DNA of 64,000 nucleotides, taken from positions 110,373,201-110,437,200 of the forward strand of contig CM022300.1 of the NCBI GenBank assembly GCA_011799875.1, given 5' to 3'. Position numbers and translations under genes: made by a program. How positions within the stretch are numbered: position 1 is the stretch's first letter; every line of letters starts with the position of its first letter. Shown one piece after another: positions 33,493 to 44,161 of the stretch. Under the pieces are notes generated by a model. That model did not search any database, was not told the origin of the DNA, and worked only from the letters and a program-made list of their open reading frames with translations. Origin of the DNA: Thinopyrum elongatum (taxonomy: Eukaryota; Streptophyta; Magnoliopsida; Poales; Poaceae).

Positions 33493-35098
33493 TGATGTCG
33501 CTTGAACTACGTCGGTATTTCCCCAAAGAGGAAGGGATGATGCAGCACAACTACGGTAGGTATTTCCCTCAGTTATGAAGCCAAGGTATCAATCTAGTAG
33601 GAGAACCAATCAACACTATGTAAAACGGTACATGCACACAAAGAACAAATACTTGCAACCTGACGATTAGGAGGGGTTGTCAATCCCTCTACGGGTAATG
33701 GTGCCAGAAATTGTGCAGTTGACGGGATAAAAATTGTGTAGATTGGATAAATAGATCTTGATAAAACACAAAATAAAATAAATAACAAAAAAGTGCAGCA
33801 AGGTGTTTTTGGGTTTTTGGAAAAATAGATATGAAAACAAAAGCAAATAAAAATAGATCTCAAAGCAAATATGATAAAGAATAGACCCGGGGGCCGTAGA
33901 TTTCACTAGTGGCTTCTCTCGAGAAAATAGCATACGGTGGGTAGACAAATTACTGTTGGGAAATTGATAGAAGATCGAATAATTATGACGATATCCAGGC
34001 AATGATCATTATATAGGCATCACGTCCAAGATTAGTAGACCGACTCCTGCCTGCATCTACTACTATTACTCCACACATCGACCGCTATCTAGCATGCATC
34101 TAGTATATTAAGTTCGTGGAGAAATGGAGTAATGCAATAAGAACGATGACTTGATGTAGACGAGATATATTCATGTAGTAATAGCCCCCATCTTGTTATC
34201 CTTAATAGCAACGATACATGCGTGTCTTGCTGCCCCTTCTGTCACTGGGAAAGAACACCGCACGATCGAACCCATCACAGAGCACCTCTTCCCATGGCAA
34301 GAAAAATCGATCTAGTTGGCCTAACTAAACCAAAGATTTGAAGAAGAAATACGAGGCTATAAGTAATCATGCATATAAGAGATCAAAGAAAACTCAAATA
34401 ACTTTCATGGATATAGATCTGATCATAAACTCAAAGTTCATCGGATCCCAACAAACACACCGCAAAAAAAAGAGTTACATCAAATAGATCTCCAAGAGAC
34501 CATTGTATTGAGAATCAAAAGAGAGAGAGAGAGGAAGCCATCTAGCTACTGTCTACGGACCCTTAGGTCTATGATGAACTACTCACGCATCATCAGAGAG
34601 GCACCAATGAGGATGATGAACCCCTCCGTGATGGCGTCTAGATTGGATCTCGTGGTTCTGGAACTTGCGGTGGCTGGAATTGTGTTTTGTCCACTTCCCT
34701 AGGGTTTTTGGAATATTTGGGTATTTATAGGGCGAAGAGGCGGTGCGGGAAGCCACCGAGGTGGGCACAACCCACCAGGGCGCGCCTGGGCTCCTGGGCG
34801 CCCCCTGGGGGGTTGTGCTCCCCTCGGGCCTCCCCTCTGGTACTTCTTTGGCCCATCCTGTGTCTTCTGGTCCAAAAAATTTCTCTAAAAAGTTTCGCTG
34901 CGTTTGGACTCCGTTTGGTACTGATATTCTGCGAAGTAAAAAACAAGCAAAAAACAACAACTGACACTAGGCACTATGTCAATAGGTTAGTCCCATAAAA
35001 TGATATAAAGTTGCTATAAAATGATTGTAAAACATCCAAGAATGATAATATAACAGCATGGAACAAGCAAAAATTATATATACATTGGAGACATATCA
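33493..35098 (-). repeat. Gypsy-1 5' LTR
   Basis: 1,606 bp, intact, TGATGTCGC...GACATATCA on the plus strand (TGATATGTCTCC on the element's own strand). It is the upstream LTR, because the primer-binding site lies directly to its left. Confidence 0.92.
34722..34729 (-). promoter_or_regulatory. Gypsy-1 LTR TATA box
   Basis: Minus-strand TATAAATA in the context CCCTATAAATACCC. The other LTR has the same box (17228-17235 region). This is the likely element promoter. Confidence 0.6.
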
Positions 35099-35103
35099 CC
35101 CCT

Positions 35104-36467
35104 GAGTGGTACGGGAATCCTGTCTTGGAGGTCATGTTGTTAGACAACAGTGAACCTATGAACTATGAAGAAGTGATGGTGGGCCCGAATTCCAACAAAT
35201 GGCTTGGAGCCATGAAATCCGAGATAGGATCCATGTATGAGAACAAAGTATGGACTTTGGTGGGCTTGCCCGATGATCGGCAAGCCATTGAGAATAAATG
35301 GATCTTTAAGAAGAAGACAAACGCTGATGGTAATGTCACCATTTACGAAGCTCAACTTGTCACAAAGAAGTTTCCGACAAGTTCAAGGAGTTGACTATGA
35401 TGAGACTTTCTCACTCATAGCGATGCTAAAGTCAGTTGGAATTATGTTAGCAGTTGCTGCATTTTCAATTACGAAATCTGGCAGATGGATGTCAAAACAA
35501 AGTTTCCTTGACGATTTCCGTGAGGAAAGGTTGTATGTGATACAACCAGAAGGTTTTGTCGATCCTAAGGATGCTAAAAGGTATGCAAGCTCCAGCGATC
35601 CTTCTATGGACTAGAGCAAGCATCTCGGAGTTGGAACATACGCTTTGATGAGGTGATCAAAGCTCTTGGGTTTATACAAAGTTTGCAAGAAACTTGTATT
35701 TACAAGAAAGTGAGTGGGAGCACTACAACATTTCTGATAAGTATATGTGGTTAACATATTGTTGATCGGAAATGATGTAGAATTTCTGGAAAGCATAAAG
35801 GGTTGTTTGAAAGGAGTTTTTCAAAGGAAGACCTGGGTAAAGCTGCTTACATATTGGGCAATAAGATCTATAGAGATAGATCAAGACACCTGATAAGACT
35901 TTCACAGAGCACATACCTTGACATGATTTTGAAGGAGTTCAAAATGGATCAGTCAAAGAAGGAGTTCTTGCCTGAGTTGTAAGGTGTGAAGTTGAGTAGG
36001 ACTCAAAGCTCGACCACGGCAGAAGAAAGAGAAAGGACGAAGGTCGTCCCCTATGCCTTAGCCATAGGCTCTGTACGGTATGCCATGCTGTGTACCGCAC
36101 CTGATGTGTGCCTTGCCACGTGTCTTGCAAGGGGGTACAAGAGTGATCCAGGAGTGGATCACTGGACAGCGGTCAAAATTATCCTTAGAGGAATAAGGAA
36201 ATGTTTCTCGGTTATGGAGGTGATAAAGACTTCGCCATAAAAGGTTACATCGACGCAAGCTTTGACACCAATCCGGATGACTCTGAATAGCAAACCGGAT
36301 ATGTATAGTGGAGCAACCATTTGGAATAGCTCCAAGTGGAGCATCATAGCAGCATTTACAATATGACATAGAGATTTGCAAAGTACACACAGATCTCAAT
36401 GTTGCAGACCCGTTGACTAAAACCTCTCTCACAAGCAAAACATGATCAAACCCCAAAACTCATTGGG
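35104..36467 (+). pseudogene. Copia-1 reverse transcriptase/RNase H remnant
   Basis: Resumes after the Gypsy-1 target copy with NKWLGAMKSEIGSMYENKVW and NKWIFKKKTNADGN, the start of Copia reverse transcriptase. A frameshift follows (VQGVDYDETFSLIAMLKSV), then LYVIQPEGFVDPKDAK. Later pieces include LAIGSVRYAMLCTAPDVCLA from the RNase H-proximal part. Many stops and deletions, including loss of the YVDD box, separate them. It ends abruptly at the Sirevirus LTR. Confidence 0.82.
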
Positions 36468-37734
36468 TGTTGTAGGAACGAAGTATGTCTACCAGGGGGG
36501 GGGGGGGGTGAATGGGAGTTTTAAATTTTCTTCGGAAAACTTAAACCTCTCAGAACCCAGCAGCGGAATGAATGAAAAACAAACTATAGTGAACTAGAAC
36601 AGAGTACCGAAGGAGAACTAAGACATGCATCGATGTAAATCATACGAATGAAAATGCATCAAAGGTAAACATGAGTGACAGAGATAACCAATGATGCTCG
36701 ATGGTGACAAGGTATTTGTTCGACCAGTTCGTCCTTCTGCACAAGGACTATGTCTGGTTGGAGGGGCTGTGACTTAACATGGAAGATAAAACTCTCTTCA
36801 CCCTATTCTCCTCGACAATCGATTCATCAACCGACGTCGATTACTCATGGTAGATACTTGAAGGCGATCTCCGAACCTTTACAGACTTCTTCTTCGAGAA
36901 CCACAATCAATCTTGGTCTCTGAAGAAATTGACACCTAACCGTCTAGAGAGTTTGCAGCTCTCAAGAGTAATTGGCGGAGCGTACTAAACTTAGATTCCA
37001 GTGATGCTGAACCACTATCTAATTCTTCGGCTCTAGGGTTTTTCTCTCGGTGGATTTTAAACTCAAATCGCTTAGAGAGTGGGTTGCTCAACAATCTTCT
37101 CAGAATCAAATGGAGAAGCCACCGGACAAAGCCGGCGCGGGATGGCTATTTATAGCCGCAACCTTCCTAGATGGGAAATGACCATTTTGGACACGAGGTC
37201 CAGCCAATGGCCAACTGACACGTTCACAACGGTCGGATTTTGGAGCAACGGTAACATTACTTGAGGAACAAGTAATGCTAACTCCTCGGTCCGAGTCAAA
37301 TCTCTCGCAGCGAAAAAGATCACAGTCTCTTGCTCAAAGCATAAAGAGATTTCTCTCACAGCTTTCATAGGTTTTGGGTTTATCATCAGAGAATCAAAGC
37401 TTTGAACGCTACACCCCTCTTAATAGTAAAGAAGAACAACGAAACAAATGCTACGTCTTCATCTCGTCTTCATTCTTCCTCGAGCGCAGTCATTTTCTTC
37501 GAACATACACTGAACTTATTGCTTGCACTTCAACAATTTTTAAGGGTCACTCTTGTTAGCTTCATCTTTGGTAATAATCTTCGCTGCTATGCAGGGAGAT
37601 TATCTTCGTCGTTTGCATCAAACTCCTCGATACTTTAGGGACCTGTTACTTTGTGTGCACTAGCAAACACATAAGTCCCATACTGTTTATGTCAACAAAC
37701 TCCAAAACATAAGGGGCCTATCATTGCACCAACA
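36468..37734 (-). repeat. Sirevirus 3' LTR
   Basis: 1,267 bp, plus-strand TGTTGTAGGAACG...TGCACCAACA. It contains a G14 run near 36494-36507 and a minus-strand TATA box. The left flank is TTGGG; the matching flank is not available because the 5' LTR is absent. Confidence 0.85.
37147..37154 (-). promoter_or_regulatory. Sirevirus LTR TATA box
   Basis: Minus-strand TATAAATA in the context GGCTATAAATAGCC, mid-LTR. Confidence 0.55.
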
Positions 37735-37749
37735 ATCTCCCCCTTTTTG
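37735..37749 (-). promoter_or_regulatory. Sirevirus polypurine tract
   Basis: The minus strand reads CAAAAAGGGGGAGAT immediately before the LTR start TGTTGGTG. A second similar tract, AAAAAGGGGGAGAATT, occurs at about 38223-38238; repeated purine tracts are a known Sirevirus trait. Confidence 0.8.
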
Positions 37750-38294
37750 GATGGTTGTTGACAAAACAGATAATCATCGAAGTGAAGATAGATAAGTAAA
37801 ATGCAAGTCGAACAAGAGTGAACTTGCGTTACTTGTCTCGATGATGAAACATGCTCCCCCTAGATGTATGCAGGGTTAATGATATTAGATAAGATTCACT
37901 GCAATTCATTAACTTGTTTGGAGGATTTTTTCAATCATTCGAGGTAATGATTCGCACTGATGATAAGTAATCCAATGAGATTATAGTGCAATCATTCATG
38001 ACTTCTGACAATAATTTCACCTGCAAAACAAATGCTTCGAGAGAATATAGTGCAGCAGGCGGGGTTATTAATATTACAGCCCATATCAGAAGTTTTACAT
38101 CAGAGCACGTAAGGTGGCATAAATAGTCTTTACGGCATAGTGCTCAAGAGTCTAAAAAAACAAGGCAAATAAACATGGAGACTAAAACAAACAGAGCAAA
38201 TCTATCGAAGCTCTTGATGTAATTCTCCCCCTTTTTGCCAACTAGTGTCAGAAAGGTGAGGAAGAACATGAGTGCGAAAAGAAGTGAATTTGAT
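37750..38294 (-). other. Sirevirus 3' non-coding region
   Basis: 545 bp between purine tract and the end of the extra ORF's frame. It holds the second purine tract. The minus-strand ORF at 38144-38623, with a hydrophobic end, is an out-of-frame overlap of the extra ORF and is not called. Confidence 0.55.
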
Positions 38295-39308
38295 TCACTC
38301 TGAGGCATCGCCCGAAGAACTGCCCGAAGATGTTTCTGATTCGGAGGTGGCTGGTAAATCTTCATCGTCAACAATAGCAGCCGATCCTGCAATATGGGCG
38401 TGGGGCTGAGAAGACGAAGGCATATTGTGAGCAGCCTGTTGAGTCTTGCGAGACAGAATATTTCCTTCAGCAGGTTTCTCAGTGGGCGAGGTTGGTTCTG
38501 ATTCGTCGAGCAGTTTGCGCAGCTAAAATCGAAGTTGATCTGTTGTTGGTTCACGAGCTGGCAGAGGCGGAGCAAGCCGATCTTGAAAATCTTCAGGAGA
38601 AAACCCCTGATCAATATACTCATAGAGTTCTTTGAGATCGGAGTTGCTCAATTGCTTCTTGGAGAAGAACTTCCGAAGCAATTTCCATAGGCGCTTCTTA
38701 TTTTCTGCCGTGATCATGTTAGCAACTTTTGTTCGGTTATGGAGTGCATTTAGTTCGGCAGCCAGGTGCTCTTTCTCTTGGCGATCTTCAGCCATATGCT
38801 TCAACAGTAGCTGTTGGGTGCACAGGCTCACTTCAAGATGTGAAGGAGGTTGAGTGTTCGGTTGACGAGCACACTGAGGTAGCCGTGGTCCATTGAAGGT
38901 GTTATGATAATCAGGCGGACTTGACACTGGTGCTTTCCCCGAAGAAAAATCTTCCATGATTTTCAGCGTATCACGTACTGGAGGGATGAAGCTTTTGTGA
39001 CTGACTTTTGCGAGATACTCGGTCTTCATTGCATAGTCAACCACCTTCTGAATCCAGGGCGCAAATACCTTGATAGTTTTCGGATGCTGATCTGAATTGG
39101 TGTAGGGTTGCCTGCCACCTTTCCTTTTCTTCGGAGCATCGGCTTCTTGTTCGTTGTCATTTTGTTCGGCTCTTTTTCTTTTGCTGGAAGATGGGCCTAC
39201 CGTTGGGCCCTTAGCATTTGGTGCTTTGGATTCATCAGCTGTTCCCATGAATATCTCTTCTTCATCAACCATACTGTGTGGTCTAGCAGAATCCTCAACA
39301 GACTGCAT
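38295..39308 (-). pseudogene. Sirevirus extra 3' ORF, interrupted by one in-frame stop
   Basis: 261 codons from MQSVEDSARPHSMVDEEEIF to TTDQLRF, then TAG (38523-38525). The same frame stays open for 75 more codons with an acidic Ser-rich tail (ATSESETSSGSSSGDASE) before TGA at 38295. Features: a nuclear-localisation-like basic cluster (SSSKRKRAE, APKKRKGGR), a helical middle (KHMAEDRQEKEHLAAELN) and LRKFFSKKQLSNSDLKELYE. SIRE-type elements can carry an ORF here, sometimes called envelope-like; I see no signal peptide or membrane segment. A good splice acceptor lies 4 nt before the ATG. Confidence 0.6.
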
Positions 39309-39312
39309 ACAC

Positions 39313-39325
39313 CTGTGAATAAGAG
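39313..39325 (-). promoter_or_regulatory. Candidate splice acceptor before the Sirevirus extra ORF
   Basis: The minus strand reads CTCTTATTCACAG, then GTGT and the ATG at 39308. It fits a plant 3' splice site and suggests that the ORF is expressed from a spliced transcript. Confidence 0.5.
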
Positions 39326-39484
39326 TAGGTATGAGGGAAAATGGGGACAGGGTTACAAATGCTCTCAGCGAGTGTTTTTATGAACAAAGAGTTTTGAAAG
39401 AAAAAAAATAGATACAGATTTTGAGAAATGTTTAGAATGAATGAAACATATAGATCGAGCTAGTAGGTCCGAAGAATATACTAG
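39314..39484 (-). other. Sirevirus non-coding stretch left of the 4.7-kb element
   Basis: About 170 bp, probably intron-like sequence upstream of the acceptor. No ORF. Confidence 0.45.
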
Positions 39485-40914
39485 ACAACTGTGACGCCCC
39501 CGACTTAATTGTGCACTAATCATACACGCAAATGCACGCGATCAAGCCTAAGGACTCACTTGAAGGAATCACAACACAACTCTAAAACATAAATAAAGGC
39601 ATACAAGCATTATATTACAAGCCAGGGCCTCGAGGGCTCGAATACATAAGCTTGATGTCAACAAGCATCAGCAGAAGCGTTAGATATCTGAGTACAGATA
39701 TAAAAGAGAAACAGATAAGCCTTTAAGAAGGCGGTGCAAAACAAAAGCTACGATCGAAAAGGCGCATGCCTCCTGCCTGGGACCCTCCGAACCTACTCCT
39801 GGTCGTCGGTCAACTCGAAGTAGTAACCACCCTCGGGGTGGTAGTAGTAGTCGTTGGCGGGGGCAGCTGTCTCAGGGGCTCCGTCATCTGGTTGCATCAA
39901 ACGGATATGGGGAAAAAGAGGAAGCAAAGCAACCGTGAGTACTCATCCGAAGTACTCAGCGAGCAAGGATCTACACTACATATGCAACATTATCAAAGGA
40001 AGGCTGTATATGTGGACTCGGCTGCAGCAATGCCAGAATAAAGAGAAGGCCTAGTCCTATCAAAGACTAGCATCTTCAGCGGTCTTGCAGCATTAGAAGA
40101 GTGTAGATTAATACAGTATAAAGTAGTAGTAGCATTAAGTATCAACCTGGCCCAGAGATCCTTCTTCGACTCCCTGCGAGAAAGCGATCCCAGAGCCCTA
40201 ATATCCATTTCTCATCACAAGTATCCAGTTCTAGTTGTATCGATCGGGATACAACTCCGAGCGTCCGTTACCGAGGATCCGGCTATGCATAGATTAGTTC
40301 TTCCCTGCAGGGGTGCACCAACTTACCCACCATGCTCGCTTAACTCCAGCCGGACACACTTTTCTGGGTCATGCCCGGCCTCGGCTAAACGACACACCAT
40401 AGCCCTACCTAAAGCTCAGCAGAGAGGTCCCCGTCGGTCTATATCCTAAGCGCTCAGGGGTCTTGGGCCATCGCCCTGTGCACTCCGGGTCGTTGCGTGC
40501 AGGGCGAATCTCGGTACCACCACTACAGGATGGCGCCGGCCCAGCCGTGCCGCGATGCTAAACTGGACATCTGACAGAGCTTTCGGCTGATGCATACGAT
40601 GCAGAGTACCCATATTTCTTCCCGCGTGATGGTTAGTGCTATCGGGCCAAAGGCCCACTCAGATCAAATATCCAAATCGTTAGTGCATTGGTAGCGTGCG
40701 GTAACGAGCAGAGACTCATGATCGATGTGACCCCGCCGCCCCGTCTCGAGGACTTGCGGCAAGGGCTAAGAATGCCCGACCATGCCTCGTATTTATCTCT
40801 CGGGTACCCTCCAGGTCAACCCGACTTCCCATCACTCGCGGGTACCCCTCAGGGTCGACCCGCCTTTCCAAGTAACAGTTGTAAAGTCCAAGTATTTGTG
40901 TGTCCATAAAATCA

Positions 40915-41135
40915 GGGAATCTGAGGTATCACCCTCGTTGGATTCCTACTCGATGTATCCGTCAAGGTGAACTTAGGAGGAATCACCCTCGAGGTTCACA
41001 CTTGAGATGTTGCACGACGGTGTTGTTATCGGAAGTGGTGAAGGAGGAATCACCCTCGATGACCACGACCGAATAGCTACTCTACAGAGTTAACATCAGA
41101 AGTGCTAAATGAGGTATCATCCTCGGCACTCGATG
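40915..41135 (+). repeat. Degenerate ~60-bp repeats, GAGGAATCACCCTCG type
   Basis: Four spaced copies: GAGGTATCACCCTCG, GAGGAATCACCCTCG (twice) and GAGGTATCATCCTCG, about 60 bp apart. Non-coding repeat inside the 4.7-kb element. Confidence 0.75.
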
Positions 41136-42259
41136 GTAACGCTGCAGTGTCGTACAACTAAGGGGGTGATGTGCGGTGCCGGGGCCTAGTTGTCGACCAC
41201 GTTGATCGAGTCATCTGATAATCCAGTGGGGCAACTAGGTCAAAGTGGTGTCTCTGGTGGGTCTCTATCCAGCCTATACTAAGCAGTTTAGGATAAGCAG
41301 GTAAGGTATCAATAGCAGGTTACAATAAACAGGCTATGCATCAGAATAGGATAACTCAAAGCAGTAGCAAATTCTAATGCAAGCAGGAGGGAGAAATAAT
41401 AGGCGATATAGGCATGTTCAAAGGGGGGTGCTTGCCTGGTTGCTCGGCGGCAAAGGCAGGGTCATCGATCTTCGGAGCTGTGTCGGTCTCGAGGACTACG
41501 TCGGTACCGGAATCTACCGGAAAGAAGTAACGGAGGGGAAACACAATAAATAACAGAGCAATCAAAGCATCACAAAGCGTAACATGGCAAATACGCGGTG
41601 CTAGGGGTGACCTAACGCAGGGCTACATGTTACTGACGGAGTGGGAAAACATTCGGAGGTATTTTACCAGCTCCGGGCAATTATCGGTCAGATGGACCGA
41701 AGGGGAAAAGTTCCATGTTCATCATGCTAGAGGCATGTGACAGGTATGAGGAGGGCATATTCGGATTTGTCTCGCCGTTCTGAGCAACTTTCATGTATAA
41801 AACTTTTTCAATCGAGTTAAGGATTATTTTATATGATTTTTCTAAGTTTTTAACAATTTCTGCATTTATTTTAATTCGCAAATAAACAGAAAATACTAAG
41901 TGTACCCAGCCATGTGCTAGCCACAGAGGCTGACTGGTGGGGTCCAGGGGGTGTCCAGTCAGCAGTTGACCAATCAACTATTGACTGGTCAATAGGGTCA
42001 AACGGGGCCACATGTCATAGACTGGGTCAACCCAGTCAACAGTTTGACTGGTCAAACTAGGCAGGGGGCCCACATGTAAGTGTCATAGAGGTAGATTATT
42101 GTCTAAATTAATTTAAACTAGGGGGCCACATGTCATTTGCTCTATAGACTAAACTAGTACTAAATTAGTACTACTACTAAACTAGTCCTAATTGGTCCTA
42201 ATTAGACCTAGTCTAATTAAACAAGGCCGGCCACTTGCAGTGGCATAGCCACAGCTGTG

Positions 42260-43060
42260 CTCAAGGAGCACGAGCTCCATGGCCAGCTAGGAGCTGCAGG
42301 CGGCCGCAGCGCAGCACAAGAGCAGCAGCAGCAGCTTAGCAGCACAGAGCAGCGGCAGCACGGCGGCGCGGCAGCAAGCAGAGCAACAACAGTGGCTAGA
42401 GCATGCAATCCCGGGCAGCATCAGCAAGCAGTGCTAGTATGCAGCAGCAACAACAAGCATCAAGTAGCAGCAGTCAACAGCGCAACCGCAGGTATGCGAG
42501 CAGCAAGCGGCGGCGGCCGGTAGCAGTAGTACTAAGCAGAAGCAGCATAGAGAGCAGCAGGCAAAAGCAGGCAGCAGCGCGGCCGGCACACGCGCGGGCG
42601 AGGCGCAGGGCAGCAGACGCACTAAGGCAGGCGTGGGCGTGCGCTCAAGTGCACGTGTGGCGCAAGGGATCAACCACATCAGTACGCAGGTGGCGTGGAC
42701 GCGGAGCTCCGGCCACGGTGAGCAAGGCGAGCGGGGGAGAGGTAGGGCGACGGCCACGGCACGACGACGGTGTGCGTGCGGGTGTGCGGCACCGGGCAGC
42801 AGGTGCAGCAGAGCAGCGCAGCAGCGACAGCGGCGCAGGAGCAGCAAAGCAGCAGGCGCAATAGGCAAACAGAAGCGCGCGGGGAAGCAGTCGGGGCTCG
42901 AGCTCCTTCGGGCAGGCGCCCGCGTACGGGGCAAGCGCAGCAGCGGGCGGGCGCGCACGGGACAGCAGCAGCGACAACAGGCAGCACGGGGCAACAGCGT
43001 CAACAGAAGCAGTAACAGGCGGCAGCAAGCGCATGCACGTACGCGTACGCGGGGGTTCGA
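42260..43060 (+). repeat. CAG/GCG-rich low-complexity core
   Basis: Dominated by AGCAGCAGC- and GCGGC-type triplets with an irregular beat. It opens reading frames on both strands and in several frames at once (Gln/Ala/Arg-rich or Cys/Leu-rich). No start context, splice sites or family similarity favour any one of them, so no gene is called. Confidence 0.7.
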
Positions 43061-43587
43061 GATCGACGGAGATGGTGGCCTACGGCGTCCAAATCGAAGG
43101 GCTAAAAGGGGACCCGAGGGAGAAGCTCACCCCGGTTCTCGTGGACGAGGTTAGAAGGTCGGAGGCGGCCCAGAGCAGTGGCAACGACGACGAGTTGGTG
43201 ACATCCGCGACGGAGAAGGGCTCGATGGCGAGCACACGGACCGTCCCGGCTTGAGCTGGTCCCCGGAACGGACGGATCCGGCCGCGGCGGACCTCCTGGA
43301 CGTCCTCCTGCGTGAAGGCGACAATGGTGGCCACGACGGTGATGATGGCGCGGCGACGATAGCTTCGAGTGTGTGCGGGGGAGCGAGCAACGGCGCGAGG
43401 GAGGAAGAAGTGGCGGCTAGGGTTTGACCGGGGGAGAGAAGAGGGGCTTGGGGTGCCCTTGTAGCCATCGGAGAGGCGAGGGATGGCCGCCACGCACGGC
43501 ATGGCCGACAGATGGGCGGCATGATCCCCTGTTGCTCCTGTAGTTTTTTTTGAGGTAATGTTGCTCCTGTAGTGGGAGGAACAGGAT

Positions 43588-43592
43588 GGGGG

Positions 43593-43630
<38 letters not shown>
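43588..43630 (+). repeat. Poly-G tract
   Basis: Seven G, one A, then 35 consecutive G (43596-43630). Could form G-quadruplex structure. Length may be unreliable in an assembly. Confidence 0.9.
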
Positions 43631-43631
<1 letters not shown>

Positions 43632-43639
43632 GGAGGTGG

Positions 43640-44161
43640 GCTGCTGGCTAGCAGGCCATCTGGGCCAAGTGGTCCAGGGGGAGGGGGAGGGGCCTTTCTC
43701 TTTTGTTTCTATTTTGGTTTCTCCTTTTCTTTTTCTGTATCTAATTAGCTACTGATTTGTATTTATTTGAGTGACCAAATGAATTTAGTTGAATGTTAAA
43801 CTTAACACATAAATCAGGCACAAAATTTTAGTGTTGCATAAAAAGTTTCAGAGCCAAAGGAATTATTCAAGCATTTTTAGAAATTGAATAAGCCAATTAA
43901 TATGCTGTGGGACCACTATGTAATTTGTTAAGGGCATTTTTAATAATTCAAATGAGGTTGGTTAATTCATCATAATTTCTTATTGAATATTTGCAACATA
44001 ACAGACATTTTTGTTTTGAAATTTTGAAAACTTTAGATTTTGACTTTTAACTTAACTTGAATTCTAACCGGTTTGAATCAACGAGAGTTTAACAACAGTA
44101 ATCATGGTGATGTGGCATCATTAACAGGGGATTACTGTAGCTTAAATATCCGGGCGTTACA
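43640..44161. other. Right end of the 4.7-kb element
   Basis: 520 bp of A/T-rich non-coding sequence ending in the terminal repeat. Nothing else recognised. Confidence 0.55.

Larger units (their letters stand above)
13178..35098 (-). mobile_element. Gypsy-1: Gypsy element with gag-protease only, containing nested elements
   Basis: A minus-strand element bounded by LTRs of about 1.6 kb, with target duplication CCCCT at 13173-13177 and 35099-35103. Primer-binding site 33463-33481 and purine tract 17607-17620 fix the orientation. Coding remains are gag (33274-32677, continuing 21567-20757) and a protease (20753-20094). There is no reverse transcriptase, RNase H or integrase, so it depended on a partner. 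The 2.8-kb LTR element and Gypsy-2 are inserted in it. Confidence 0.9.
7807..36467 (+). mobile_element. Copia-1: Angela/BARE-type Copia element, split and truncated
   Basis: A plus-strand Copia element with 5' LTR (7807-9580), primer-binding site, long leader, gag and pol. pol stops at 13177 and resumes at 35104, with Gypsy-1 in between and CCCCT duplicated at both edges. The tail (to 36467) is heavily eroded reverse transcriptase/RNase H, then cut by the Sirevirus LTR. No 3' LTR is present in the window. LTR start TGTTGGAAATATGTCCTAG and gene order fit the Angela/BARE/WIS group. The exact family is not assigned. Confidence 0.85.
39490..44161. mobile_element. Unclassified 4,672-bp element with TG...CA ends
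   Basis: Left end TGTGACGCCCCCGACTTAAT; right end, inverted, TGTAACGCCCGGATATTTAA: an imperfect terminal inverted repeat with shared TAATC a little further in. A 5-bp target duplication ACAAC lies at 39485-39489 and 44162-44166. The interior has no transposase, integrase or reverse transcriptase that I can recognise. It has a left half with short repeats, a CAG/GC-rich core (42260-43060) and a long G tract. I believe related copies are common in wheat, but the class (DNA element, solo LTR or other) is not settled here. Confidence 0.7.

Noticed and set aside
38144..38623. ORF with hydrophobic C-terminus as a possible envelope membrane segment
   Set aside because: It overlaps the extra ORF in another frame; the extra ORF's own frame continues past its TAG with a better compositional fit.
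42257..43522. Many long ORFs on both strands (up to 189 codons)
   Set aside because: By-products of CAG/GCG low complexity; frames on opposite strands are equally open and have no splice or start context.
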